From the NCBI RefSeq assembly GCF_036924715.1, contig NZ_JAZHSB010000001.1:4455001-4519000 (forward strand): a stretch of 64,000 nt of DNA. The letters run 5' to 3'. Numbering within the stretch: the stretch's first letter is position 1; every line of letters starts with the position of its first letter. Both the position numbers and the translations under genes were made by a program. Below, piece after piece: positions 32,614 through 40,504 of the stretch. The DNA is from Bradyrhizobium sp. AZCC 1721. Its GTDB lineage: Bacteria; Pseudomonadota; Alphaproteobacteria; Rhizobiales; Xanthobacteraceae. Under the pieces are notes generated by a model. The model was given only the letters and a program-made list of their open reading frames with translations. It ran no database searches and was not told the origin of the DNA.

Positions 32614-32964
32614 TCAGTCGATCTCATGCACCACCGTGCGCGTGGCGGGGTCGACCAGCATCACGCGATTGTTCGAGTAGACATAGCGATACTTCGTCAC
32701 TGACGGGCCCCAATCCGAAGGCACTGCCTCGAGTTCGACCTCGGTCGGCACCTTGGCGCCCACCACGATCCTTTCTCGTGTTTCCACCGGCCGGATCTTG
32801 TGCTCGGTCACGTAGCTCTTGATCTTCGTGCGATACTCCGGCTCGATCCGAATTGTTGCGCCCGCAGTTCCGGTCGTCGTGTCGGGAGTGATGACCGTGG
32901 TTTGAGCGTTGGCCATGGTCGCAATCAGCGACCCTGCCGCCGCCAAAATAAGCAGCTTCTTCAT
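32614..32964 (-). CDS. DUF1236 domain-containing exported protein
   Basis: A 116-residue protein with signal peptide MKKLLILAAAGSLIATMANA and a DUF1236-type C-terminal domain. The domain shows the patterns KSYVTEHKIRPVETRERIVV and KVPTEVELEAVPSDWGPSV (19), ending with RYVYSNNRVMLVDPATRTVV. DUF1236 proteins are common in rhizobia, exported and of unknown function. GAGGAGG lies ahead of the ATG at 32964. The terminator hairpin beyond its stop is shared with the convergent gene. No partner in the neighbourhood. Confidence 0.82.
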   Translation of the reverse strand: MKKLLILAAAGSLIATMANAQTTVITPDTTTGTAGATIRIEPEYRTKIKSYVTEHKIRPVETRERIVVGAKVPTEVELEAVPSDWGPSVTKYRYVYSNNRVMLVDPATRTVVHEID

Positions 32965-33051
32965 CGGGTCCTCCTCAAGCCGCGTCAGCGCGGCATCAGG
33001 AAAAACGGTTTCCGAGCGTCCTTGTTCCGCCTGAACGACCGCTTCCACGGC

Positions 33052-33348
33052 CTAAACCGGCGCGACGCCTTCGACGAAAACCAGACGGCGATCCAGCGCG
33101 GTCTGCCGCACTCTCAACGCCTCGGCATATTCCGGCGAGGCGTACCATTCACGCAAACGCTCCATCGTTGGAAATTCGACAACGATGATGACCTTCGGCG
33201 GCGGGCTACCCTCGATCAAAGTCGCGGCGCCGCCACGGACCAAATAGCGCCCGCCATATTGCGCGATCGTCTTCGCAGCGATGATGCGATAGGCCTCAAA
33301 GCCCTCCGCATCGCGCATCTCAACTTCGGAAATGACATAGGCCGGCAT
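33052..33348 (-). CDS. DUF1330 domain-containing protein
   Basis: A 98-residue single-domain protein of the DUF1330 family (ferredoxin-like dimer, related to YCII/EthD folds). It starts MPAYVISEVEMRDAEGFEAY, has GGRYLVRGG and EFPTMERLREWYASPEYAEA, and ends in a short hydrophobic strand. These proteins have no established activity. It lies 24 bases downstream of the GreA/GreB-like gene on the same strand and is probably cotranscribed. Confidence 0.88.
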   Translation of the reverse strand: MPAYVISEVEMRDAEGFEAYRIIAAKTIAQYGGRYLVRGGAATLIEGSPPPKVIIVVEFPTMERLREWYASPEYAEALRVRQTALDRRLVFVEGVAPV

Positions 33349-33372
33349 CGCGAACCTCGGGCGACGAATTGA

Positions 33373-33822
33373 TCACCGGATTTCGACGATCTCCGCTTCG
33401 CCTCCGGCGATGGCGACGACATCGCCGACGCCCTTGCCGAACAGCGCGCGCGCCAGCGGCGAGCCGTGCGAGATCGTGCCGTGTGCAGGTTCGGCCTCGT
33501 CTTCGCCGACGATCCGAAACGTCTGTCGCCGGTCGTCCTCGCGCACAATGGTGACGGTGTGGCCGAAGCGCACGACGGAATTGTCTGATGGCTCGGGCGC
33601 CACCCTTGCTGTGGCGCGGCGAGCATTCCAATAGCGGAAGTCACGGCGGGCGCTGGCCAGCGCCGCGCGATCGCCGGCGGATTGCGCCGCGGCCTGGGCT
33701 GCGGCCAACGCCTGCTCAATCCGGCGGAGACCTTCAGCCGTCACGTCATTCGGAAGTTCGGAGATTGGCCGGTCAGGCAGATCTTCGACGTCCTCGGTAT
33801 CCTTGACGAACGCCCTACTCAT
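33373..33822 (-). CDS. GreA/GreB-family transcript cleavage factor-like protein
   Basis: A 149-residue protein of the GreA/GreB superfamily, which inserts a coiled coil into the RNA polymerase secondary channel to rescue backtracked complexes. It starts MSRAFVKDTEDVEDLPDRPI, a form typical of GreB-like N-termini, followed by the helical hairpin (about 30-75, RRIEQALAAAQAAAQSAGDR). The FKBP-like C-terminal domain contains RFGHTVTIVREDDRRQTFRI and ISHGSPLARALFGKGVGDVV. The hairpin tip acidic pair of true Gre factors is not obvious, so it may regulate rather than cleave. No clear ribosome-binding site precedes the ATG at 33822. It sits between the ribosomal terminator and the DUF1330 gene. Confidence 0.82.
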   Translation of the reverse strand: MSRAFVKDTEDVEDLPDRPISELPNDVTAEGLRRIEQALAAAQAAAQSAGDRAALASARRDFRYWNARRATARVAPEPSDNSVVRFGHTVTIVREDDRRQTFRIVGEDEAEPAHGTISHGSPLARALFGKGVGDVVAIAGGEAEIVEIR

Positions 33823-33898
33823 GGATGTCAAACGTTTGGCGGCCCGGGACGTTCCTGTGAAGTCACGCGCCGGCCGCGATCGCGCGGCGCGCCGGGCA

Positions 33899-33930
33899 AC
33901 AAAAAAGCGGCGCTTTTGGCGCCGCCTTTG
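33899..33930 (-). terminator. Terminator of the ribosomal operon (after rplQ)
   Basis: In transcription direction, GCGGCGC and GCGCCGC pair around CAAAA and are followed by six Ts, with an A-rich lead-in. It starts about 20 bases beyond the rplQ stop and is a strong rho-independent terminator ending the alpha operon. Confidence 0.9.
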
Positions 33931-33950
33931 AAAACTGCGATTTGGAACAG

Positions 33951-34367
33951 TTACGCCGCTTCGGCGGACTTCTCCTCTACCGGACCGGAATCCTGGCCCT
34001 TGGCGTCGACGTCGCGGTCGACGAATTCGATAACGGCCATCGGCGCGTTGTCGCCGTAGCGGAAGCCGGCCTTGATGATGCGGGTGTAGCCGCCCTGACG
34101 GTCCCTGTAGCGGGGCGCCAACGTGTCGAACAGCTTCTTGACCTGGTCGACGTCGCGCATTTCGGAGATCGCCTGGCGGCGCATGGCGAGCCCGCCCTTC
34201 TTGCCGAGGGTAACGAGCTTCTCGACGATCGGGCGCAGCTCCTTGGCCTTCGGCAGCGTGGTGACGATCTGCTCGTGCTTGATCAGCGCGGCGCACATGT
34301 TGGCGAACATCGCGCGGCGATGCTCGGCGGTGCGGTTGAGCTTACGATGAACCTTGCCGTGACGCAT
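33951..34367 (-). CDS. rplQ: 50S ribosomal protein L17
   Basis: A 138-residue L17. Typical landmarks are the start MRHGKVHRKLNRTAEHRRAM, then IVTTLPKAKELRPIVEKLV and DRQGGYTRIIKAGFRYGDNA (20). The C-terminus ends with an acidic/basic extension (DVDAKGQDSGPVEEKSAEAA) characteristic of alphaproteobacteria. Last gene of the alpha operon; a repeat element of about 70 bases separates it from rpoA, and a terminator follows. Confidence 0.97.
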   Translation of the reverse strand: MRHGKVHRKLNRTAEHRRAMFANMCAALIKHEQIVTTLPKAKELRPIVEKLVTLGKKGGLAMRRQAISEMRDVDQVKKLFDTLAPRYRDRQGGYTRIIKAGFRYGDNAPMAVIEFVDRDVDAKGQDSGPVEEKSAEAA

Positions 34368-34446
34368 TGGTGTTTTCCTTGATTTGTCTTCGTCGCGACG
34401 GTTCGTCGGACATGTTGCTCAGGTGGGCTGCCTGCGTTCGCCCCAG

Positions 34447-34516
34447 TGTGGCGAGTAGCGAATGGCTAGTTGTGAATAGTTTCTCCCCTATTCGCTATTC
34501 GCCACTCCCTATTCGC
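34447..34516 (-). repeat. GCGAATA palindromic repeat, copy 1 (rpoA-rplQ)
   Basis: In transcription direction the element begins with the bases directly after the rpoA stop: GCGAATAGGGAGTGGCGA, then AATAGCGAATAGGGG, an A-rich centre and a complementary arm containing CCATTCGCTACTCGCC. Inner arms GAATAG and CTATTC can pair perfectly. The word GCGAAT or its G-variant is repeated in tandem. The other two copies share the same leading sequence. Confidence 0.8.
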
Positions 34517-35536
34517 TTAGTAGTGATCCTCGAAGCGCTTGGCGAGCTCGTCGATGTTCTCCGGCGGCCAGCCCGGCACTTCCATGCCGAGATGCAGACC
34601 CATCTGGGCCAGCACTTCCTTGATCTCGTTCAGCGACTTGCGGCCGAAGTTCGGGGTGCGGAGCATTTCCGCTTCCGACTTCTGCACGAGGTCGCCGATA
34701 TAGACGATGTTGTCGTTCTTCAGGCAGTTTGCCGAACGCACCGACAGCTCGAGCTCGTCGACCTTCTTGAGGAACGCCGGGTTGAAGGCGAGATCGGGGA
34801 TGATCTCCTGCGCGACTTCCTTGCGCGGCTCTTCGAAGTTCACGAACACGTTGAGCTGATCCTGCAGGATGCGCGCGGCATAGGCCACCGCGTCCTCCGG
34901 CGAGATCGCGCCGTTGGTCTCGATCGTCATGGTCAGCTTGTCGTAGTCGAGGATCTGGCCCTCGCGGGTGTTCTCGACCTTGTAGGAGACCTTGCGCACG
35001 GGCGAGAACAGGCTGTCGACCGGGATCAGGCCGATCGGCGCATCCTCGGGCCGGTTGCGCTCGGCGGCGACGTAGCCCTTGCCGGCGGCGACCGTGAACT
35101 CCATGCGGATCTCAGCGCCCTCGTCCAGCGTGCAGATCTGCAGCTCGGGATTGAGCACCACGATGTCGCCGACGGTCTGGATGTCACCGGCGGTGACGAC
35201 GCCCGGACCCGACTTCTTCACGACCATGCGCTTGGGGCCTTCGCCCTGCATCTTGATCGAGATGTCCTTGATGTTGAGCACGATGTCGGTGACGTCCTCG
35301 CGAACGCCCGCGATCGAGGAGAACTCGTGCAGCACGCCGTCGATGTGCACCGACTGCACGGCGGCGCCCTGCAGCGACGACAACAGGATGCGGCGCAGCG
35401 CGTTACCGAGTGTCTGGCCGAAACCGCGCTCGAGCGGCTCGGCGACGACGGTCGCAAACCGGGTCGCATCGCCGCCCGGCGTTACCTGCAGCTTGTTCGG
35501 TCGAATAAGTTCTTGCCAATTTTTCTGGATCGTCAC
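34517..35536 (-). CDS. rpoA: DNA-directed RNA polymerase subunit alpha
   Basis: A 339-residue alpha subunit. The N-terminal assembly domain has GFGQTLGNALRRILLSSLQG (dimerisation helix) and GVREDVTDIVLNIKDI. The C-terminal domain, which binds UP elements and activators, holds RSANCLKNDNIVYIGDLVQK and TPNFGRKSLNEIKEVLAQMG. The start is the GTG at 35536, giving MTIQKNWQELIRPNKLQ, with AAGGGGTGA just ahead; a 5' extension to 35590 is not homologous. The gene follows rpsK and precedes rplQ; the stop codon is directly abutted by the palindromic repeat. Confidence 0.97.
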   Translation of the reverse strand: MTIQKNWQELIRPNKLQVTPGGDATRFATVVAEPLERGFGQTLGNALRRILLSSLQGAAVQSVHIDGVLHEFSSIAGVREDVTDIVLNIKDISIKMQGEGPKRMVVKKSGPGVVTAGDIQTVGDIVVLNPELQICTLDEGAEIRMEFTVAAGKGYVAAERNRPEDAPIGLIPVDSLFSPVRKVSYKVENTREGQILDYDKLTMTIETNGAISPEDAVAYAARILQDQLNVFVNFEEPRKEVAQEIIPDLAFNPAFLKKVDELELSVRSANCLKNDNIVYIGDLVQKSEAEMLRTPNFGRKSLNEIKEVLAQMGLHLGMEVPGWPPENIDELAKRFEDHY

Positions 35537-35668
35537 TTTGTCACCCCTTCGGGTCAATAGACCGGCCAGTCGATCTGCCTGCAGATTCACTGGCGTTGGA
35601 GATCGCGGATCAGTCCGCGGAAAATTCCAAAAGCAATCGCGAGCGGCACAACCGCCCGCGACCAGATA

Positions 35669-36058
35669 TCAAACGCGCCGGCGCTTGCGCGGACGGCAAC
35701 CATTGTGCGGGATCGTCGTCACGTCGCGGATAGACGTGACGGTGAAGCCCGCGGCCTGCAGCGCGCGAAGCGCCGATTCGCGGCCCGAACCGGGGCCGGC
35801 AACTTCCACTTCCAGCGTGCGCATGCCGTGTTCCTGCGCCTTCTTGGAAACGTCTTCGGCCGCGACCTGCGCGGCATAGGGGGTCGACTTGCGCGATCCC
35901 TTGAAACCCATCGTGCCGGCCGAGGACCAGGCAATGGTATTGCCTTGCGCGTCGGTGATGGTGATGGTCGTGTTGTTGAAGGACGAATTCACGTGCGCGA
36001 TGCCGGAGGCGATGTTCTTGCGTTCGCGACGGCGGACGCGGGTGGCTTCCTTGCCCAT
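35669..36058 (-). CDS. rpsK: 30S ribosomal protein S11
   Basis: A 129-residue S11. Features: ERKNIASGIAHVNSSFNNTT, TDAQGNTIAWSSAGTMGFKG (20), the VEVAGPGSGRESALRALQAA segment and the final NGCRPRKRRRV. Start MGKEATRVRRRE at 36058 gives the family length; an in-frame upstream ATG at 36085 would add nine unrelated residues. About 130 bases separate it from rpsM, and this gap holds a palindromic repeat. Confidence 0.97.
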   Translation of the reverse strand: MGKEATRVRRRERKNIASGIAHVNSSFNNTTITITDAQGNTIAWSSAGTMGFKGSRKSTPYAAQVAAEDVSKKAQEHGMRTLEVEVAGPGSGRESALRALQAAGFTVTSIRDVTTIPHNGCRPRKRRRV

Positions 36059-36120
36059 TACCTTAAAACCTTCCTGTGATCTCAAACGCCGCCGTACTGC
36101 CAGCGGCTACACCTAAAAAC

Positions 36121-36186
36121 GCGAGTGGCGAATGGCGAGTAGCGAATAGATTTCTATTCGCCATTCCCTATTCGCAATTCGCCGAA
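36121..36186 (-). repeat. GCGAATA palindromic repeat, copy 2 (rpsM-rpsK)
   Basis: In transcription direction it starts right behind the rpsM stop with TTCGGCGAATTGCGAATAG, then GGAATGGCGAATAG, the loop AAAT, CTATTCGCTACTCGCC and ATTCGCCACTCGC. GCGAATAG and CTATTCGC form a perfect 8-bp inner stem around AAAT. Confidence 0.8.
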
Positions 36187-36555
36187 TTACTTCTTCTTGC
36201 CGGCGATCGACTTGGCCGGGCCCTTGCGCGTGCGCGCGTTGGTGTGGGTGCGCTGACCGCGCACCGGAAGACCGCGGCGATGACGCAGGCCGCGATAGCA
36301 GCCGAGGTCCATCAGACGCTTGATGTTGATGCCGGTCTCGCGGCGAAGGTCGCCTTCGACGAGATAGTCGCGGTCGATGACTTCGCGGATCTGCAGGACT
36401 TCCTGGTCGCTCAACTGGCTGACGCGACGATCAGCCGGGATCTTGACCTTCTCCATGATCTCGGACGCGTTCTTCTGGCCGATGCCATGGATGTACTGGA
36501 GCGCGATCAGAACGCGCTTGTTGGTCGGGATATTCACGCCGGCAATACGGGCCAC
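36187..36555 (-). CDS. rpsM: 30S ribosomal protein S13
   Basis: A 122-residue S13: MARIAGVNIPTNKRVLIALQ, IHGIGQKNASEIMEKV, and the basic C-terminus YRGLRHRRGLPVRGQRTHTN with ARTRKGPAKSIAGKKK. First gene of the alpha operon. A promoter lies between it and adk, and a 7-bp hairpin (CCGATCC/GGATCGG) stands 18-36 bases before its ATG. Confidence 0.97.
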   Translation of the reverse strand: MARIAGVNIPTNKRVLIALQYIHGIGQKNASEIMEKVKIPADRRVSQLSDQEVLQIREVIDRDYLVEGDLRRETGINIKRLMDLGCYRGLRHRRGLPVRGQRTHTNARTRKGPAKSIAGKKK

Positions 36556-36572
36556 GGACTTCTCTCCTGTCG

Positions 36573-36591
36573 CCGATCCCTCATGGATCGG
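36573..36591 (-). promoter_or_regulatory. Leader hairpin upstream of rpsM
   Basis: CCGATCC and GGATCGG pair perfectly around a 5-base loop, just upstream of the GGAGAG ribosome-binding region of rpsM. Autoregulation of the alpha operon by a ribosomal protein binding its leader is known in E. coli (S4); whether this hairpin serves such control is unproven. Confidence 0.3.
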
Positions 36592-36703
36592 GCTATGTTC
36601 TTGCTAACTCGGGCAGGTGTCCGCAAACGCGAACACGACGCCCTCCCCTGATCTCTTTCGGGGCCCGGCATCGTCAAAAAACTATCCGACTTGGATGCGG
36701 GGC

Positions 36704-36733
36704 TTATTAAAGGATTCAACTCGGTTTCGTCAA
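36704..36733 (-). promoter_or_regulatory. Sigma-70-like promoter of the alpha operon
   Basis: On the minus strand TTGACG (36733-36728), an 18-base spacer and TAATAA (36709-36704) form a good promoter between adk and rpsM. The predicted start leaves a leader of about 140 bases before rpsM. This would allow rpsM-rpsK-rpoA-rplQ to be transcribed independently of the upstream spc operon. Confidence 0.6.
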
Positions 36734-36739
36734 CCGCCT

Positions 36740-37594
36740 CTATCGCTTAGCTCGCTTTTTCGTGACCTTTTTGGCAGCCTTGCGGACGGTCTTTTGGACC
36801 CCCGCGCCCCCTCGCCCTCTGGCCGCCGAAACGGCCTTCCGAGCAGCCTTCTTGCTGCCAGCCGCTTTGGCTCCCCTGGAGGCCGATTTGGCGGCCTTAC
36901 GCGCCGTTTTGACGGCCTTCTTGGCGGTTTTGGCGGCCTTTTTGGCCGCTGGCCTGGCGGTCTTCCGTGCCTTGGCCTTCCGGGCCGGCGCCACCTTGGG
37001 TTCCAGCGCGCCGACAGCGGAGAGGATCCGGTTAACCTCCCGGGTTACCTGCTCGATGGTCATCATCCCGTCGACGGTCGCGAGCTTCCGCCGCTCGGAA
37101 TAGTAGTGAATCAGCGGCTCGGTCTGCGACCGGTAGGCAGCGAGCCGTTTGGTCAGCACTTCCGGCGTGTCGTCAACACGCACCTCCTCGCCGCGCGCCA
37201 GCATCTCGGCGACGCGGGTTTCGACGCGCTGTAGCAGCGCGCTCTCATTGACGCGCAGTTCGACCACCGCGTCGAGCTTGAGATGCTTTTTCTTTAAGAG
37301 CTCATCCAGCGCCTCGGCCTGCGGTACGGTACGCGGGAACCCATCGAGGACGAAGCCTTTGGCCGCGTCCGGCTGATCGATCCTGTCAGAAATGATTCCG
37401 ACTACGACGTCATCAGGCACAAGCTGGCCGTTTGCCATGAGGTCCTTGGCCTTCAACCCGACCGGCGTCTCGGCGGCCACAGCCGCGCGCAGCATCTCGC
37501 CGGTCGAGAGCTGCACAATCCCATAGCGCTGCACCAGCCGCTGTGCCTGGGTACCCTTCCCCGACCCCGGCGGTCCCAAAAGGATCAATCTCAT
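36740..37594 (-). CDS. adk: Adenylate kinase with histone H1-like C-terminal tail
   Basis: A 284-residue protein: a short-LID adenylate kinase core (about 1-195) followed by about 85 residues of Lys/Ala/Arg repeats. Core motifs: GPPGSGKG (7-14), LSTGEMLRA, GFVLDGFPRT (nucleoside-binding) and the short LID ARGEEVRVDDTPEVLTKRL. The enzyme interconverts ATP+AMP and 2 ADP. The tail (units such as KKAAKTAKKAVKTARKAAKS) resembles histone H1/HU-type DNA-binding tails and is absent from most Adk proteins of about 190-215 residues. It starts with the ATG at 37594, 71 bases behind secY. The gene is conserved in this position; the tail is unusual. Confidence 0.95.
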   Translation of the reverse strand: MRLILLGPPGSGKGTQAQRLVQRYGIVQLSTGEMLRAAVAAETPVGLKAKDLMANGQLVPDDVVVGIISDRIDQPDAAKGFVLDGFPRTVPQAEALDELLKKKHLKLDAVVELRVNESALLQRVETRVAEMLARGEEVRVDDTPEVLTKRLAAYRSQTEPLIHYYSERRKLATVDGMMTIEQVTREVNRILSAVGALEPKVAPARKAKARKTARPAAKKAAKTAKKAVKTARKAAKSASRGAKAAGSKKAARKAVSAARGRGGAGVQKTVRKAAKKVTKKRAKR

Positions 37595-37665
37595 GACTGC
37601 TCGCCCCCCGGCTTGGTGAGCGAAACACCGCACACCTTGTATTGAATTTCAGAGCGCTCCGCTGG

Positions 37666-38997
37666 TCAGCGGCGGCGGCCCCTCAGCTTGGATTTCCGGA
37701 TCAGCCCCTCATACTGATGGGCCAACAGATAACCCTGCACCTGCGCCACCGTATCCATGGTCACGCTGACGACGATCAGAAGCGAGGTGCCGCCGAAATA
37801 GAACGGCACCGAGGCGTAGGAAATCAGGATTTCGGGAATCAGACACACGATCGCCAGATAGATCGCACCAAGCACCGTGATCCGCGACAGCACGTAGTCG
37901 ATATATTCGGCGGTGCGCTCGCCCGGGCGGATGCCGGGAATGAAACCGCCGTGCTTCTTCAGATTGTCGGCGGTCTCGGTCGGATTGAACACGATCGCGG
38001 TGTAGAAGAAGGCGAAGAACACGATCAGCGCCAGATAGAGGAACAGGAACAGCGGACGGCCGTGGCTGAGCTGGGTGTTGAGCCACTGGAACCATTCCGG
38101 CCCCTTGCCGGCGTTGAAGTTCGCAACCGTCGCCGGCAGCAGCAACAGCGACGAGGCGAAGATCGGCGGAATGACGCCCGAGGTGTTGAGCTTGAGCGGC
38201 AGATGCGAGGACTGCCCCTCGAACATCTTGTTGCCCACCTGGCGCTTCGGATACTGGATCAGAAGCCTGCGCTGCGCGCGCTCCATGAACACGATGAAGG
38301 CGATCACGGCGACCGCCATCACGATCACGATCAGGATCAAGCCGGTCGAGAGCGCACCCTGGCGTCCCAGTTCGAGCATGTTGGCGAGTGCCGAGGGCAA
38401 CTCGGCAACGATGCCGGCCAGAATGATCAGCGAAATGCCGTTACCGATGCCGCGCGAGGTAATTTGCTCGCCGAGCCACATCAGAAACATGGTGCCGCCG
38501 GTCAGCGTGATCGTGGTGGAAATCAGGAAGAACATCCCGGGCTCGCTGACCACGTTGCCGGCGCCCTGAAGTCCGATCGCGATGCCATAGGCCTGAAACG
38601 TGGCGAGGATCACCGTGAGGTAGCGGGTATACTGGTTCAGGGTCTTGCGGCCCGCCTCGCCTTCCTTCTTCAAGGCTTCGAGCTTGGGCGATACCGTCGT
38701 CAGAAGCTGAATGATGATCGATGCCGAGATGTACGGCATGATGTTCAGCGCGAAGATCGCCATGCGGTTGATGCCGCCGCCGGCGAACATGTTGAACATG
38801 CCGAGAATGCCGCCGGCCTGCGACTTGAACACCTGCTCCCAGGCCGCGGGATCGATGCCGGGCAGCGGGATATAGGTACCGAGCCGATAAACAAGCAGCG
38901 CACCCAGCGTAAACCAGATGCGCTTCTTCAGTTCGTCGGCTTTGGCCAAAGCGCCGAAATTGAGGTTTGCCGCAAGTTGTTCTGCTGCTGAGACCAT
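37666..38997 (-). CDS. secY: Protein translocase subunit SecY
   Basis: A 443-residue, ten-helix core of the Sec translocon in the inner membrane. Landmarks: YRLGTYIPLPGIDPAAW, the plug region GGILGMFNMFAGGGINRMAI (20), IMPYISASIIIQLLT (first gate), LEALKKEGEAGRKTLNQYTR, and the cytosolic loop KRQVGNKMFEGQSSHLPLKL that contacts the ribosome. The final KSKLRGRRR tail is basic. It lies between rplO and adk with 135 bases of untranslated sequence upstream. Confidence 0.97.
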   Translation of the reverse strand: MVSAAEQLAANLNFGALAKADELKKRIWFTLGALLVYRLGTYIPLPGIDPAAWEQVFKSQAGGILGMFNMFAGGGINRMAIFALNIMPYISASIIIQLLTTVSPKLEALKKEGEAGRKTLNQYTRYLTVILATFQAYGIAIGLQGAGNVVSEPGMFFLISTTITLTGGTMFLMWLGEQITSRGIGNGISLIILAGIVAELPSALANMLELGRQGALSTGLILIVIVMAVAVIAFIVFMERAQRRLLIQYPKRQVGNKMFEGQSSHLPLKLNTSGVIPPIFASSLLLLPATVANFNAGKGPEWFQWLNTQLSHGRPLFLFLYLALIVFFAFFYTAIVFNPTETADNLKKHGGFIPGIRPGERTAEYIDYVLSRITVLGAIYLAIVCLIPEILISYASVPFYFGGTSLLIVVSVTMDTVAQVQGYLLAHQYEGLIRKSKLRGRRR

Positions 38998-39132
38998 GTT
39001 CAGGCTTTCTCCCGCCGCCTCCCAGGCCGACGCCCCTTCCCGGGCAATCGGTAGACGCCGGACATTATTTGGTGCGCGGCTTCGATAAGTCCACCGGTCT
39101 ATGCCCGCGATCAGGCGGGCATGACGCAGATG

Positions 39133-39618
39133 TTACGCCGCCTCGCCTTCCTTCTTGGCCGGGGCCAGGATCTTCACCGTGCCGCCGGCCTTCTCGACCG
39201 CCGCAACCGCGGACTTCGAGGCGCCGTGCACCTCGATCGCGAGCTTGGCCTTGAGTTCGCCGCGGCCGAGCAGCCGCAGGCCGTCCTTGGCACGGCGGAT
39301 CACGCCAGCCTTCACCAGCGACTCGACGGTCACGGTTTCCTTGGTGTCGACCAGCTTGGCGTCGATCGCCTCTTGCAGCCGGTCGAGATTGATCTCGGCA
39401 AAGTCGAGCCGGAAGATGTTGTTGAAGCCGCGCTTCGGCAGGCGGCGATGCAGCGGCATCTGGCCGCCCTCGAAGCCCTTGATGCGCACGCCCGAACGCG
39501 CGGTCTGGCCCTTGCCGCCGCGGCCCGAAGTCTTGCCCTTGCCGGAACCGATGCCACGGCCGACGCGCATGCGCTTCTTGCGCGAGCCGGCGTTGTCGGC
39601 GATATCGCTGAGCTTCAT
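39133..39618 (-). CDS. rplO: 50S ribosomal protein L15
   Basis: A 161-residue L15 with MKLSDIADNAGSRKKRMRVG, GRGIGSGKGKTSGRGGKGQT (20), IKGFEGGQMPLHRRLPKRGF (20) and the C-terminal FEVHGASKSAV-type domain. Slightly longer than E. coli L15 owing to a Lys/Glu-rich tail (LAPAKKEGEAA). It is 16 bases behind rpmD. Confidence 0.97.
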   Translation of the reverse strand: MKLSDIADNAGSRKKRMRVGRGIGSGKGKTSGRGGKGQTARSGVRIKGFEGGQMPLHRRLPKRGFNNIFRLDFAEINLDRLQEAIDAKLVDTKETVTVESLVKAGVIRRAKDGLRLLGRGELKAKLAIEVHGASKSAVAAVEKAGGTVKILAPAKKEGEAA

Positions 39619-39634
39619 CGCCCTGTCTCCTTAC

Positions 39635-39829
39635 TTACTTCTCGCCGACGATGCGGACGAGATGTTGAACCTTGCTGATCATGCCGCGAACTTCAGGGGT
39701 GTCCTGCAGCTCGGCAACCCGGCCGATCTTGTTGAGCTTGAGGCCGATCAGCGTCGAACGCTGCGAGTGGTGGCGGCGGATCGCGCTGCCGGTCTGCTCG
39801 ACCTTGATCGTCTTTGCGGCCTTGGCCAT
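39635..39829 (-). CDS. rpmD: 50S ribosomal protein L30
   Basis: A 64-residue L30: IKVEQTGSAIRRHHSQRSTL (20) and GLKLNKIGRVAELQDTPEVR (20), ending MISKVQHLVRIV. The start MAKAAKTIK at 39829 is chosen because longer frames run into rpsE. Present only in bacteria that retain L30, as most alphaproteobacteria do. Confidence 0.96.
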   Translation of the reverse strand: MAKAAKTIKVEQTGSAIRRHHSQRSTLIGLKLNKIGRVAELQDTPEVRGMISKVQHLVRIVGEK

Positions 39830-39866
39830 CGTCTTAACTCCAAAGAGCGCTTGAAATTCGCGCCGG

Positions 39867-40442
39867 TTATTCAGCCACCACTTCGGCGTCACCGCCGACG
39901 CGGCGCGATTGCAGCGTGGACACCTTGATGTTGCGGCGCGCCGCAACCGAACGCGGCGAATCCTGATGCTTCAGCGCGTCGAAGGTCGCGCGAACCATGT
40001 TGTAGGGATTCGACGAGCCGATCGACTTCGCCACCACGTCCTGGATGCCGAGCGTCTCGAACACCGCGCGCATCGGGCCGCCGGCGATGATGCCGGTACC
40101 GGCCGGAGCGGCGCGCAGGTAGACGCGGCCGGCACCGTGACGGCCGGCGATGTCGTGATGCAGCGTGCGGCCTTCGCGTAGCGCCACGCGCGTCAGATTG
40201 CGCTTGGCCGACTCGGTCGCCTTGCGGATCGCCTCGGGCACTTCGCGCGCCTTGCCGTGGCCGAAACCGACCCGGCCCTTCTGGTCGCCGATTACGACCA
40301 GCGCCGCAAAGCCGAAGCGCTTGCCGCCCTTGACGACCTTCGCCACGCGATTGATGTGGACGAGCTTGTCGACGAACTCGCTGTCGCGCTCCTCGCGATC
40401 CCTGCTCCGTTCGCGTCCGCCGCGTTCGCGTTCACCTGCCAT
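39867..40442 (-). CDS. rpsE: 30S ribosomal protein S5
   Basis: A 191-residue S5. Motifs: VDKLVHINRVAKVVKGGKRF (20), GHGKAREVPEAIRKATESAK (20) and AAPAGTGIIAGGPMRAVFET (20). The N-terminus (MAGERERGGRERSRDREERD) is an Arg/Glu-rich extension typical of this order, and the start at 40442 includes it. Involved in decoding fidelity. Confidence 0.97.
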   Translation of the reverse strand: MAGERERGGRERSRDREERDSEFVDKLVHINRVAKVVKGGKRFGFAALVVIGDQKGRVGFGHGKAREVPEAIRKATESAKRNLTRVALREGRTLHHDIAGRHGAGRVYLRAAPAGTGIIAGGPMRAVFETLGIQDVVAKSIGSSNPYNMVRATFDALKHQDSPRSVAARRNIKVSTLQSRRVGGDAEVVAE

Positions 40443-40504
40443 GGTGTTTTCCAATCTTTAGGGGAAGAAAGCCCCTGTCCTCGTAATTATCCAAAACCGT
40501 TTCG

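Noticed and set aside
36121..36186. Palindromic repeat as a rho-independent terminator
   Set aside because: No T-run follows the stem, and essential genes lie downstream in the same operon.
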